Shown piece after piece: positions 19,014 through 29,800 of a DNA stretch of 64,000 nucleotides. The first letter of the stretch is position 1. Each line of letters opens with the position of its first letter. This stretch comes from Chryseobacterium panacisoli (GTDB lineage: Bacteria > Bacteroidota > Bacteroidia > Flavobacteriales > Weeksellaceae). The DNA is taken from positions 1 through 64,000 of the forward strand of contig NZ_VTRU01000005.1 in the NCBI RefSeq assembly GCF_008274625.1, given 5' to 3'. The position numbers and the translations under genes were made by a program. The notes below the pieces were generated by a model. It did not search any database. It was not told where the DNA came from and saw nothing but the letters and a program-made list of their open reading frames with translations.

Positions 19014-19964
19014 TGAACAAATATAACAATATTGCTTGAAGACTCAAAGATATTTACTTTTTTTATTGTAACTATTACTCTATTGATATTTAACCTTATA
19101 GTTTATTCATCTTTTTATACATGAATTAGATGGAGTTGCTACTTTTGTTAGGGCCTGATTCTTATATTCTTAATTTTAATGCTATGAAAAAAACTAAAAA
19201 AAATAGTTTAAAGTTTAAGAACCTTGTTTTATTGCTACAAACAGCCGCCTTCCATTATTCCTGCATTGAGTTCATCACCCGTCTTCCAAATTCAGCATAA
19301 TGCACAAAGTCAATTTATCAAATCCGCAGATAAACCCCTTCCTTATTTTCGACATACAAATTTATTTTCCTTCCTTAGGTAAAGCAAACTCTGCATTATA
19401 TTGATAAAATCATAGAAAGATCCGGTCAACCAACTTCGATGCCATGAAGGTTATCGGCATTGGAACCGTTGTATGGAATTGGTAATAATAATATTTTTTT
19501 CATTTGTATGTGTGTGTGTTGTATAATGGAAATTTTCTTAACTATCTTATTGAAAAATGTCAAATAAGGTTTATACAATATTACAGATATATTAATTTCA
19601 ATAACAACAATTTGTATTAACAAATATGGAATTCATGTATAAAGTTCAAAAGATTTATTTTTTTGTTTAAGTGGCGTATTTTACAAATGAATAATATTGA
19701 TAATCAGACTATTTTACATTATTTATAAGTTATCAAATTTGGAAATACTTAATTATAAATATCATAAAAAATGAACCCAAGGTTATAAACATATATATTT
19801 GCATCGAAAATAATGAAAAATTTTTGTGATACTTTTAAGTTTCCACTCACAAAAAAGTATCAAAACTAATTAAATAAAATTTTAGAGCTTATAATTTCTC
19901 TTCCTCAATCTCTCAAAAAAGAAATCTTTAAATAATCATCCTCTATAACTATAAAAACACAACA
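19014..19964. other. intergenic region with decayed small frames
   Basis: About 950 bases, AT-rich. On the plus strand an ATG at 19183 opens a 38-codon lysine-rich frame (MKKTKKNSLKFKNL...) that resembles the leader of flavobacterial bacteriocin-like peptides but has no GG motif and ends early. On the minus strand a short frame near 19426-19500 starts MKKILLLPIPYNG. Neither can be supported as a gene. TATATTTG at 19794-19801 fits a -7 promoter box for the TPR/AraC gene at 19965. Confidence 0.35.
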
Positions 19965-21575
19965 ATGAAAAAACTATTATTATTTTCATTTTGTCTGATT
20001 TTTTTTGCCTGCAAACAGCAAACCTCAGAAGCAAAAAAAAAAGAAATCGACAAGATGATCATCCTGGCCACAAAACTTTCTTCACCAGCCAACCCGGCAA
20101 TGGATTTGGATAAGGGAATAGCCCTTTATACAGAAGCTGAAAAAAGATCAGAAGCCATAGGATATAAAGAGGGATTGATGTCCAGTTGTAAATATCTGAT
20201 GAAAAAGCTTATTGATGGCAATGGAGATAATGAAAAATCTCTTACCTACGGAGAAAAAACAGAAAAACTGGCTCAGGAACTTAATGATGATGAGGCTCTT
20301 GCAGAGGTTCATGAATTTAGGGGTTCAGCTTACCGGAATTTAGGGCTGAATAGCGAAGCTTATAATGAATTTCAAATAGCGCTTTCCTATTACAAAAAAA
20401 ATAATCAGCATCTCAGATCATCAAGTACTTATTTAAAGTTAGCAAGTTATGCCGAGGCCACCAAAGCCCCGCAGGATACAATTTTGTCTTACTTCAAGAA
20501 GAGTTTATACGAAATAGAGCGGCTACCTGATAATGATAAAAATATTCTTAGTATGGATGAAAAATATTATATGCTTTCTTTTATTCATATCCAGATAGGT
20601 ATGTTTTATACCGGCATTTATAAACCACAGCAGCCTGAATTGGCAGAAAAATACCTTCTGGAAGCTTTACATATTCTGGAAACTAAAAAAATTAAAACAT
20701 TACCCAGCAAAATAATTCTCCTAAATGCATTAGGAAGCTTTTATGAGTATACACAACAGCCCCAAAAAGCAATCCCCTATTCCACTGAGGTATTGAAGCT
20801 GGAAAAGAAAAGTAAGCATGTCAATGAAAGACTAACTGCCTATATGGTACTGGCTAACTCCTATGAAGCCCTTAAGAGTAAAGATTCTACTTTACGATAT
20901 ACCCAGCTGTATTCAGACCTTTCCGACAGTATCTCGGTCACTCAGAAAAAAATAACAGATAACACTCTCAAAGATATCAGTACACAAAAGGACATTTCTT
21001 ACAATAACAGCATTTTCAAAATTCTTACCAGCTCCATACTAGCAATTTTTGCGGTTATTTTTATCGGGGTATTATATCTGAGGCAAAAAAACAGAAAGAT
21101 CAGGAAGAATTATGAAAAGCTGGTTGAAAAGCTCAATGTAAATACATCAAATACTGAGAACACTAGTAAAGTAGAGAAAAAAGCATCTACATTTACGCCT
21201 ATTTCAGACGAAACTCTGGCTTCAATACTTTCCAAACTGAATAAGTTTGAAAGTTCTGACAAATACTTGAAAAAAAATATAAACCTCAGCTCCCTCGCCC
21301 ATTCATTGAATACCAATCAGAGATACCTTACCGAAATCATCAAAACTCAAAAAGGGAAATCATTCAGTAATTATATTAACGGATTGAAAATTGAATATAT
21401 AACCCAAAAACTGTATGATGATCCTCAGTACCTGGAATATAAAATAAGCTATCTTGCAGAAGAATGCGGTTTTGCATCCCACCAGGTATTTATAACAGTA
21501 TTCAAGAAAGAAACCGGGGTCACTCCTTCCTATTTTATAGAAAATCTAAAAAAGAACAGACAAACTCAATTATAA
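19965..21575 (+). CDS. lipoprotein-type TPR / AraC membrane regulator
   Basis: 536 residues. Unlike its two paralogues, it begins with a lipoprotein signal: MKKLLLFSFCLIFFAC, lipobox FFAC with Cys16. The TPR sensor region follows (about 30-340), then a transmembrane helix (ILAIFAVIFIGVLYL), a linker, and a C-terminal AraC-type domain (YLAEECGFASHQVF, TPSYF). If processed, the protein would be lipid-anchored at one end and membrane-spanning in the middle, with the TPR part in the periplasm and DNA-binding part in the cytoplasm. It is on the plus strand, alone, and ends at a strong terminator. Target unknown. Confidence 0.8.
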   Translation: MKKLLLFSFCLIFFACKQQTSEAKKKEIDKMIILATKLSSPANPAMDLDKGIALYTEAEKRSEAIGYKEGLMSSCKYLMKKLIDGNGDNEKSLTYGEKTEKLAQELNDDEALAEVHEFRGSAYRNLGLNSEAYNEFQIALSYYKKNNQHLRSSSTYLKLASYAEATKAPQDTILSYFKKSLYEIERLPDNDKNILSMDEKYYMLSFIHIQIGMFYTGIYKPQQPELAEKYLLEALHILETKKIKTLPSKIILLNALGSFYEYTQQPQKAIPYSTEVLKLEKKSKHVNERLTAYMVLANSYEALKSKDSTLRYTQLYSDLSDSISVTQKKITDNTLKDISTQKDISYNNSIFKILTSSILAIFAVIFIGVLYLRQKNRKIRKNYEKLVEKLNVNTSNTENTSKVEKKASTFTPISDETLASILSKLNKFESSDKYLKKNINLSSLAHSLNTNQRYLTEIIKTQKGKSFSNYINGLKIEYITQKLYDDPQYLEYKISYLAEECGFASHQVFITVFKKETGVTPSYFIENLKKNRQTQL

Positions 21576-21637
21576 AATTCAGAAAGCAGTATTCATAAAA
21601 CTTAAATTCTCATTTACAATGAGTTTTTGACAGTTAA

Positions 21638-21676
21638 AATAAAACCAGAGCCGAAAATTTCGGTTCTGGTTTTATT
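21638..21676. terminator. strong bidirectional terminator
   Basis: 16-bp stem AATAAAACCAGAGCCG / CGGTTCTGGTTTTATT with one wobble pair and an A/T-rich 7-base loop, flanked by A and T runs. It serves the plus-strand TPR/AraC gene and possibly the converging HTH gene at 21780. A smaller CTCATT-AATGAG stem with TTTTT sits just before it at 21609-21628. Confidence 0.8.
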
Positions 21677-21779
21677 GATGTTTTTATTTTTTGTGGTTTT
21701 TAAGACTTGTTTGTGTTTATTTTGAATGATAAGGAAATAATAGAACGAACACAGATGAAAAATCTTAAATCATCTTATC

Positions 21780-22112
21780 TTATTGATTCATATTAAATAT
21801 CTTCTTCCACTTCGTTACTGAATTTCTGCTCAGCATAAAGTAATTTGCCAGTTCTGTATTATTTAGATTATTTTTAATTTGATAATCTAAGATTTCCCGG
21901 ATTGTAGATGTGTCATAAGAACGATGCTTTTGATTGAAGATATTTTTTTCCTTGTTTTCTTTTTCAAATAGTAGTTTATTTAATTTTATAATATCGAACG
22001 TTGATAACTTTTCTTTTCCTAAAATGTTTTGGCATAATTCTTTTTTGTGAGGAAATTGTTCGGTAATGATATCAGTGAAGATCATTTTGTAATCAGGGCT
22101 TGTTTCTTCCAT
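21780..22112 (-). CDS. small HTH protein, family B
   Basis: 110 residues. The C-terminal half carries HRSYDTSTIREILDYQ followed by a helix-turn-helix NTELANYFMLSRNSVTKWKK. The N-terminal half is charged and helical. This is the intact homologue of the frameshifted frame at 9920-10182. Directly upstream on the same strand is a decayed family A HTH gene, so the A-B order of the other locus is repeated here with the damage in the other member. Function unknown; DNA binding is likely. Confidence 0.6.
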   Translation of the reverse strand: MEETSPDYKMIFTDIITEQFPHKKELCQNILGKEKLSTFDIIKLNKLLFEKENKEKNIFNQKHRSYDTSTIREILDYQIKNNLNNTELANYFMLSRNSVTKWKKIFNMNQ

Positions 22113-22168
22113 ATTTTATTAATTGTGTTTTTCAAACTAGGTTGTGGTAATTATTTTTCTCCTAATTC

Positions 22169-22430
22169 TTAATATTTAATGAACCATTCATAGAGGGTTA
22201 TCTTATGAATTCTATATTTCGTTATGATCTGTTGTTTCATTTTTCTACAGTTTTATTACTAATTCTAATATAAAATCAAAAATTTTTGTGTGTATTTTTT
22301 CTAAAAAACAAACAGAGAAGCTGTATTTTATTTTTTACTTTCAGCATTAATCGATGATGATAATAAAAAGAGAATATAATCTGAAAAATCATAGTCCAAG
22401 AATTTCGACTACTTCATAAGAACATCTGCA
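22169..22430 (-). pseudogene. decayed small HTH gene, family A
   Basis: On the minus strand, pieces in different frames match family A in order: DVLMK-stop-SKFLDYDF (like LLRWSKLLEYDF), KIFDFILELVIK (like EMIDFILEKINK), and IITKYRIHKITLYEWFIKY (like IPKTTLYKWLNKY), ending in TAA at 22169. Stops and frameshifts lie between them. It precedes the intact family B gene at 21780-22112. Confidence 0.6.
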
Positions 22431-22686
22431 AACACAGCTTTTATCTCTTTTTACCCGTTCTCCCCATTTTTTCTATTGGTCATCCTATGTGAATCTCTTG
22501 TCAGGTCTATCATTTAAAATATTTTTTAGTTTTTTGGTGTTTAAGAATAGTATAAGTTCTCGTAACATTTATTCTATAAAAAACAGGTATTGATACTTTG
22601 GATCGATAACCGGATTTACCATTATTTCTAAAAGTTCTTTTTTACTTTCTCCAACAATCCTGTCATATTTTTTCCATGACATAAAG

Positions 22687-22743
22687 CTTCGGCCAAAGCA
22701 GAGTTGTAGATAAATATTCCCTATCCAAACTACCTGGCCGAAG
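22687..22743. repeat. 8-bp inverted repeat flanking a 41-base spacer
   Basis: CTTCGGCC at 22687 and GGCCGAAG at 22736, just after the stop of the exported protein at 22761. It could be the stem of a long-loop terminator or a relic of a mobile repeat. A frame in line with the 22761 stop continues for about 56 sense codons across it (ending near 22570, with MSWKKYDRIVG inside), which may be a gene remnant. Confidence 0.35.
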
Positions 22744-22760
22744 ATGGTATCAATTAAAGT

Positions 22761-23285
22761 CTATGGTTTCCAAAATGTCCATACTTTGCCATTATAAACC
22801 GCCAATTGTTTTTTAACAGTATCATAGGCCATCATTCCCGCGCTTGGGTTGATAATATTCAGATGAGGGCTGGCAACTTTGGGAAGTATCATTGCCTTAT
22901 CTGCATCACCAAGCACAAGAATCCCCTGTAGAGCATCATTTGCACTTGCAGTGGAGTAAATAGTTACTTTAGCGCCCGGCTGCTCTATTTTTTCACTACC
23001 CTGAATGCTTAAATCAGCTGTTCCTGTGGGATCAACACTTAAATCAAACCAGGTATTGGTATCCTTTAGGTATTTAATTTTAAAATCAGAAGCATCATAA
23101 ATTATTGTCCCGTTTTCTGTAATCCCGTTTTTGGAGGTAACATAAGGAAGAATTATTCCCTTGTTCTCCGTATCACCAAATTCCAGAGAAACAGAACCAT
23201 TCGTTACGTTCGGTTTATCTATAGCGACCTGTGACTTTGCGGCTATCGCAGCGAATAGAATGATTGTTGTTGTTATTTTTTTCAT
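22761..23285 (-). CDS. small exported protein with C-terminal 'MMAYDT..KQLAVYNGKVW' motif
   Basis: 174 residues from the ATG at 23285, which places the signal peptide (MKKITTTIILFAAIAAKSQ) at the N-terminus. The mature protein repeats a pattern: a segment with IILPYVTSKNG and YDASDFKIKYLKDTNTWFD, then MILPKVASPHLNIINPSAG with MMAYDTVKKQLAVYNGKVW. This 'GMMVYDT...K..VYNG..W' end is common in flavobacterial surface proteins and also ends the giant protein at 23876 (MMVYDTTNKCLKVY). Last of a three-gene minus-strand set; likely an accessory of the giant surface protein. Confidence 0.65.
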   Translation of the reverse strand: MKKITTTIILFAAIAAKSQVAIDKPNVTNGSVSLEFGDTENKGIILPYVTSKNGITENGTIIYDASDFKIKYLKDTNTWFDLSVDPTGTADLSIQGSEKIEQPGAKVTIYSTASANDALQGILVLGDADKAMILPKVASPHLNIINPSAGMMAYDTVKKQLAVYNGKVWTFWKP

Positions 23286-23306
23286 TGTTACTTTATAGTT
23301 ACACAA

Positions 23307-23795
23307 TTAGTTTTTCAGCAATCTCATCGACAGCATATTAATTCCGGCCATACTCTTCAGTTCCTTATCATCAGCAGTAGTCCCGATACTTAATATATCA
23401 CCTTTTTTTAGCTCTTTTTGAAAAGACAGAACTCCTGTAGGAGGTGAAGGAACTTCATAGCCTTTCATCACTTCCGTACCGTTGATATATACAACATATT
23501 CTTCTTTTTGCTCAAAATTGTCATTTTCGCGCATATTGCCAGAAAAAGAAATCTGATATAATCCGCTTTCCCCGACTACTATTCCTTTATCATTAAGGGA
23601 AGCTCTTTTGTTATCAGTACGTTGCAATGAGGCCCCTGAAAGTCTCATCATTTTTGTTCCGGGATGAAAGCCCGTTCCTTCAAAATTTAAAACGCTGTTC
23701 GTTAAAGGACTTTTTTCCTGTGCAGAGATAACCGAAAGGCTCCCTGCTAAAAATGTCACTATTAAAAATATGACATATTGATGTGTGTATTTCAT
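23307..23795 (-). CDS. small exported protein, C1q/TNF-like fold suspected
   Basis: 162 residues with signal peptide (ends SVISAQ). The mature part contains GLYQISFSGNMR, YVVYINGTEV and ELKKGDILSIGTT, the strand pattern of C1q-like jelly rolls ('G.Y.f.f....v.ng......L..GD.l.v'). No catalytic motif. It sits between the 2206-residue protein (80 bases upstream) and the small exported protein at 22761 (about 20 bases downstream), so the three are probably one operon. The fold call is by pattern only. Confidence 0.55.
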   Translation of the reverse strand: MKYTHQYVIFLIVTFLAGSLSVISAQEKSPLTNSVLNFEGTGFHPGTKMMRLSGASLQRTDNKRASLNDKGIVVGESGLYQISFSGNMRENDNFEQKEEYVVYINGTEVMKGYEVPSPPTGVLSFQKELKKGDILSIGTTADDKELKSMAGINMLSMRLLKN

Positions 23796-23875
23796 TTTTT
23801 GTTTTTTTAACAGTTAAAATCCATTCCGGAATGGCAATCCAACTTCTGGGTTCCGGAATGAATATTTATTATTAA

Positions 23876-26800
23876 TTAATCAGGACATGTCTGTGTGTTC
23901 ATACATTGCCAGCTGAATGTAGTTCCACCATCTGTTGAGGTATACACCTTCAGGCATTTATTTGTTGTATCATACACCATCATTCCTTCTACGAAATTAG
24001 CAGCAGGAATTCCCACAGGATTATCTGAAGCATCAAAAGCCAATCGGTTAGGTACAAAACCTTTGGTTTTAGCTTCCAATACAAGCCATGCTCCGCTACG
24101 TATTGCAGGCCAGTTATCAGCTTGTGCCATTGATCTGTCTAACGAAGTGATTCCTACCTTGCTAATTAATGTTGCTCCACCAGTCGTAGCACCTGGTTTA
24201 TAGCATGGTACTCCTGTACAATCATTTATAATAACATCTACCGAAGGTGAGGTTGTACTTCCATTATCATCTGTAATCACTACGTAGTAATAATTTGTTA
24301 CCGGAACAGAAGATGCTGGCGGTGTATAACTTGCAGATGTAGCCCCAGCTATTATTGTTCCTCCAGTATTGGTGTTTGTTGTGTTACTGTACCATTGATA
24401 ATTCAATGTTCCTGTTCCTGTTGCAGAAACTGCAATCGCTGCAGGTGTTGTATTTGTACATACCGTTTGGTCATCAGGAGTAAGTTGCTTAATAACAGGC
24501 GGCTGCGGCGTAATACTTGCCGAACACATTGCTATTAAGGTACCATTGGCACCGCCTCCACCATTGATCGTTAATGTTGTAAAAGCATTTGGCGCACTGA
24601 TTTTGAAAACACCACCACCTCCAGTACCTGCAGGCGAACCCTGACCAGAGATTATTTTATTTCCATTAATTGTTGAATAACAAGAATTATTAGAGAAGAG
24701 AGATACTGCTCCCCCATTGGAATTGAAAATAAAATCTTCATTATAGGTATTTCCTGAACCTGATAATAGAATTACCAAATCATTAACGGGCTTATCAAAG
24801 GTAAAGGTAACAGACCATGCAGAAGCTGGCGTAGCAGTAGTCTGCGAGTTATTACCCACCCATAATGATCCCGGGCTAATAGTATCTCCGCTACAACTTC
24901 CGTAAGCAGGAGTATAATAAGTCACATTACCTGAAGATGAAGAAGTTACCTGAATCCCATTAACTGTTATTGTTCCATTAGCAGGTATATTGGCAGTACC
25001 TGAACATGCAATTGGAGAAGTAACATGAAGTCTGTAATCTTCAATCTCTCCACGATACGCATTGGCTGCATAAGCTCCTGTAGTCTGGCCGTCGCCAACA
25101 GCTCTTTCGTCATATAAAGCAGTAACCGTATTATCAGTAAGGGTTCCGTCTGATAATCTCAGGCGCAGATACACATTTGAAGTCACTATATCAGCAGTAT
25201 TTGCGGCTGTCCATGTAAGCGCAACGGTTCCATTTACAGTATTATTAGGAACTGAAACAGAGGTAGCTTCCTTGCTTTCAAATACTCCGTTATTATTTAT
25301 ATCGATCCAGCCATATAATACTTTTGCTAATCCTATAACGTTCGTTACTTTTACAGGTAAAGAAAATGCTGTTCCTCTTATTACTTCATTTGCACTAGGG
25401 TTTACTCCATCTTCGTCCAGTCCATCACCATTCGTTGCGTTGTTATCAGTATCTGCAACTACACTTTGTGCAGAAGGTTCTATGTCCGGAGTTGTTCCTA
25501 TCTGTAATGCTGCACTTGAAATTTGTCTGGCAGGAATCAAGACTGCACCTGGTTTTTCATAACTCACAGGAACATCACCATAATCTAAATCAGTGGCTAC
25601 CGGAATAGTATAGTCTTCAATCTCACCATTGTATATTACAGGACTGGCAGCATATTCTCCTGTACTAAGGCCATCAGCAAGTGCACGTTCATCTACTACA
25701 AGTCCCGGAGCACCAGTTATAAAATCAGTCAATACACCTTCCGATATACGTAAACGCATATATAGTTGGCTTGGATTTCCAACAATACTAGTGGCAGTTG
25801 TTGCCCAGTTCAAAACTATATTTCCTTGACTAACTCCTGCAGGAACTGAAGCCATAGTTGCTTCTGAGGCTTCAAAGCTGCCATTGTTATTAAAATCAAT
25901 CCAGCCATATAGTGTTTTGGCAGCACTTGTACTATTTGTTGCCGTAACATTTAAGCTATAACCACCGCCAGACACTACAGGTCCCGGTACTGTTCCATCT
26001 TCATCGTCTTCCCCATCAGTATCATCTCCTAAAGCATTCCCCGTTTGTATTTGTTTTACCACTTCATAATCTGCCAGATTATTACCAAGATATAATCCCT
26101 GACTGGATGCCTGTCTTGCAGGAGCTACCATATTAGTCCGGCTTGTTTCATAAGAAGCATGAGCAGCATCTCCATAATCTAAATCAGTAATTACAGGTAA
26201 AAGATAATCTTCCACCTCACCACCATAGGCTATATTATAAAGACCTGTATTAAGCCCATCTCCTATAGAGCGTTCATCCACTAATGCACCTGGTACACCT
26301 GTCACAAAATCACTCATAGAAAGATTTTCAGATACACGCAGACGCATATACACCTTCGTGGTACCTGTAGGAATAGTATTGGTACTGGTTCCTGTCCATA
26401 AAAGTGTTGCTGTTTGTTGAGATGCAGAAGTTGGTACTGAAACTGAAGCTAACTCAGAAGCTTCAAATCTTCCATTATTATTAATATCAATCCATCCATA
26501 TAGTGTTTTTGCGACACCTGTATTATTCAGTACACTCACTTTAGAATAGTAATTAATTCCTTTATAAACGGGCATTACTGAAGTAATACCATCTTCATCC
26601 GTTCCATCTCCATTGGTTCCGTTATTATCAGCATTAGCTGCCACGGCATTTGGAGCAGATTCAATATCTACTGTGCTACCCAATCTTAAGGTAGAAGAAG
26701 AAGCCTGACGTGCGGGCTGGTATACAGGCACTGCGTCTTTGGTATATTCGTACAAATTAGCAGGTACATCACCATAGTCATATAAGTTACTCACTTGAAA

Positions 26801-29800
26801 CTGATAATCTTCAATTTCTCCTTCATCAACACCCTGTCCAAAGCTTCGTGTATCTATCAATACAACATTAGCACTATTGCTATTGGTAAGAGCGGTTCCT
26901 GAAAGACGTAGTCTCACATAGGTTTTTCCTGCTGAAATTACAGAAGGTGATGCATTTGTGGAATTCCAGGTTAGAGTAAAGTTACTGGTGGTACCCGCAG
27001 TTACTGATGCAGAAACTACTGAAGCTTCATTTCCGTTAAATACGCCATCTCCGTTAAAATCAATCCATGCATACAGATTCTTCGTCCCGGTAACGGTTGT
27101 ATTAACGGGTACAGTCAGTGTAAACGGAGCACCGCTTGTAATAGTTTGAGGTGTCATCACTCCATCTTCATCTGCACCGTCTCCATTGGTCCCGTTATTA
27201 TCATCTCCTGAAGCTACCGCATTGTTAATAAGCTCATAGTCTACTGTCGTCCCAATAATAAGTTCAGGGATTATACTGTTGGTATGAGATGCAGGAATTC
27301 CATTTTCATAACTGCCGGGTACATCTCCGTAATCTTTTGTGATGATCAGCTGATAATCCTCTATTTCCCCTAGAGAAGCAGAAGTATACAATCCTGTACT
27401 AAGCCCATCTGCAATAGCTCTTTCATCCACTACCATTACATTAGTGCCTGTAGTAAGATCTGCTATTGTTAATTCGGCATTGGGCTGTACCAATCTTAAT
27501 CTCATGTATACTTTTCCGGTGGAAGCTGCAATAGTATTCACCTGAGCCGCTGTGAAGCTGACATTCGCAGATACGGCATTATTGGCAACCGGTGCTGTAG
27601 CAAACTCACTTGCTTCAAATCTTCCATTATTATTAAAATCTATCCAGGCATACAGTGTAGCCGCAGCTCCTGTAGTATTATTTACTCCTACAGTATATGT
27701 ATTTGTAGCATTGGTACGGATACGCAGTTGATCCAGGGAAAGGCCGTCATCAGAAGCTCCATCGCCATTAGGATTATTATTATCCGTTCCGGAAGCAACA
27801 GAAGATGGACCTGGTTCCAGCGTGTAAGACATTCCTAAAAACAAAGCATCTGTTGCAGAATTCCTTGCAGGTTTAAAGTTCGCAGGATTTCCCAAACCGT
27901 CCTTATCCATTTCATAGCTTTCCGGAGCATCTCCAAAGTCTAGATTTCTGGTTACCATAAAACGATAATCTTCCACTTCTCCATTAACCGGAATCGTATA
28001 GATCCCAGTATTAGCACCATCACTTATGGAACGTTCATCCACAGCTGTTGTAACAGTGTTATCTGTACCTGCAGTTTGCGTAAGCCTGATCCTTATATAC
28101 AGATTATTGATTCCGTCTGGTATTGTATTCGTCTGTGTTCCTCTAAACCAAAATGTTTTTACAGAATTGCCAACAGCAGCCGACTGATAACCTGTAACAG
28201 AACCAGTTGCCAATGTGTAAGAAGCTTCACTGGCTTCAAACTTTCCGTTATTGTTAAAATCTATCCATGCAATAACCGATGATGCAGTCTGAACTGTAAC
28301 CGGTACTGAAAAACTAAATGGAGCCGCTTTTGTAATAATAGGAAGGGTTCCAGAAAAGCCGTCTTCATCAATACCGTCACCATTGGTTCCATTATTATCA
28401 TTACCAACTGTTACACTCTGTACAGCATCCTCGCTATCTATAACAGAGCCAATCTTATACTGAGGAGTAGCAATCTGTCTTGCAGGGTTTGAAACACCTG
28501 CATTATTGATCTCATACGAAGCAGGAACATCCCCGAAATCATATAAATCCACAGGCAGCTGATAGTCTTCCACTTCTCCAAAAGCAGTAATAAGAGCATT
28601 AGCAGCATTATTACTGGCCGTAGCTCCATTTCCTATACTTCTTTCATCAATGACAGCACTATTACTCCCTGAATTAAAGTCAAGAAGTGACAAATTGGAA
28701 AGTCTCAGCCTTGCGTATACTTTGGAAGTTCCTGCTGGAATCAAAGCTGTTTGAGCCGCTGTCCATGTTAGTGTGGCATTTGTAGCACCCGTTACAGCTA
28801 TGGTAGCAGTTGTAAATTCTCCTATCTGGAATCGTCCGTCTGCGTTGATATCCAACCATCCATATACGTATTTGGTTCCTGTCAGGGTTCCCGGAACATT
28901 CACAGGAACAGTGATACTGTAAGCCACATTACGGCTTACACTCGTTAACGATGTAATACCATCTTCATCTGCTCCGTCTCCATTGGTTCCATTATTATCA
29001 GCTCCTGCAGCAACACTGTTTGGAGAAATTTCTGTATCCAGAAGAGTTCCCATAGTAAATCCTGAAAGCGGAGCATGCAATGCCGGCAAAGGATTTCCAT
29101 CCTTATCATTCTCAAAGGCAGCAGGTACATCTCCGTAGTCGAACGCATTGGTTACTTCTATCTGGTAGTCTTCCACTTCTCCTCCGGCTACTATACCGTT
29201 GTCCGCTGCATTACCTGTGGAAACAGCACCGTTTCCAATACTTCTCTCATCAATAACAGCACCCCCACTCGCCGCTGTGGTAAAATCCTGCAATATTCTG
29301 TCGGAAATTCTAAGCCTCATATAAAGCTTAGTGGTTCCAGCTGCAATGGTAGAGGTTTGTGCCGGAAGCCAGGTAAGAACCTGGGTACTGCTTCCTGTAG
29401 TACTGAAAGCAACCGTTGCAAATTCTCCGGCTTCAAATCTTCCATTGTTGTTAAAGTCAATCCATCCGTATACATATTTTGTCCCGGAGGGATTATTAAC
29501 CGGTACGTTTAAAGTATAAGATATTCCTTTCCTGATCTGGTTGGATGCAATATTGATGGCATCCTCATCGGCTCCATCTCCGTTGGCTCCATTGTTATCT
29601 GCCCCTGAGGAAACACTGTTAGGAGCAAGCTCAGAATCCGGAAACATACTTCCTAATGAAAAATTGGGACCAAGGGAATGTGCCGCAGGAGCATAAACTC
29701 CGTCCTTGGTGAAATCATAAGAGGAAGGAACATCACCATAATCATAAATAGCTGAAGTAACACTTGCCCATATTGTACCTACTGTGATCCCATCAACTTC

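Noticed and set aside
19183..19299. Possible bacteriocin-like leader peptide (MKKTKKNSLKFKNL start)
   Set aside because: Only 38 codons, no double-glycine motif, and no transporter or maturation gene nearby.
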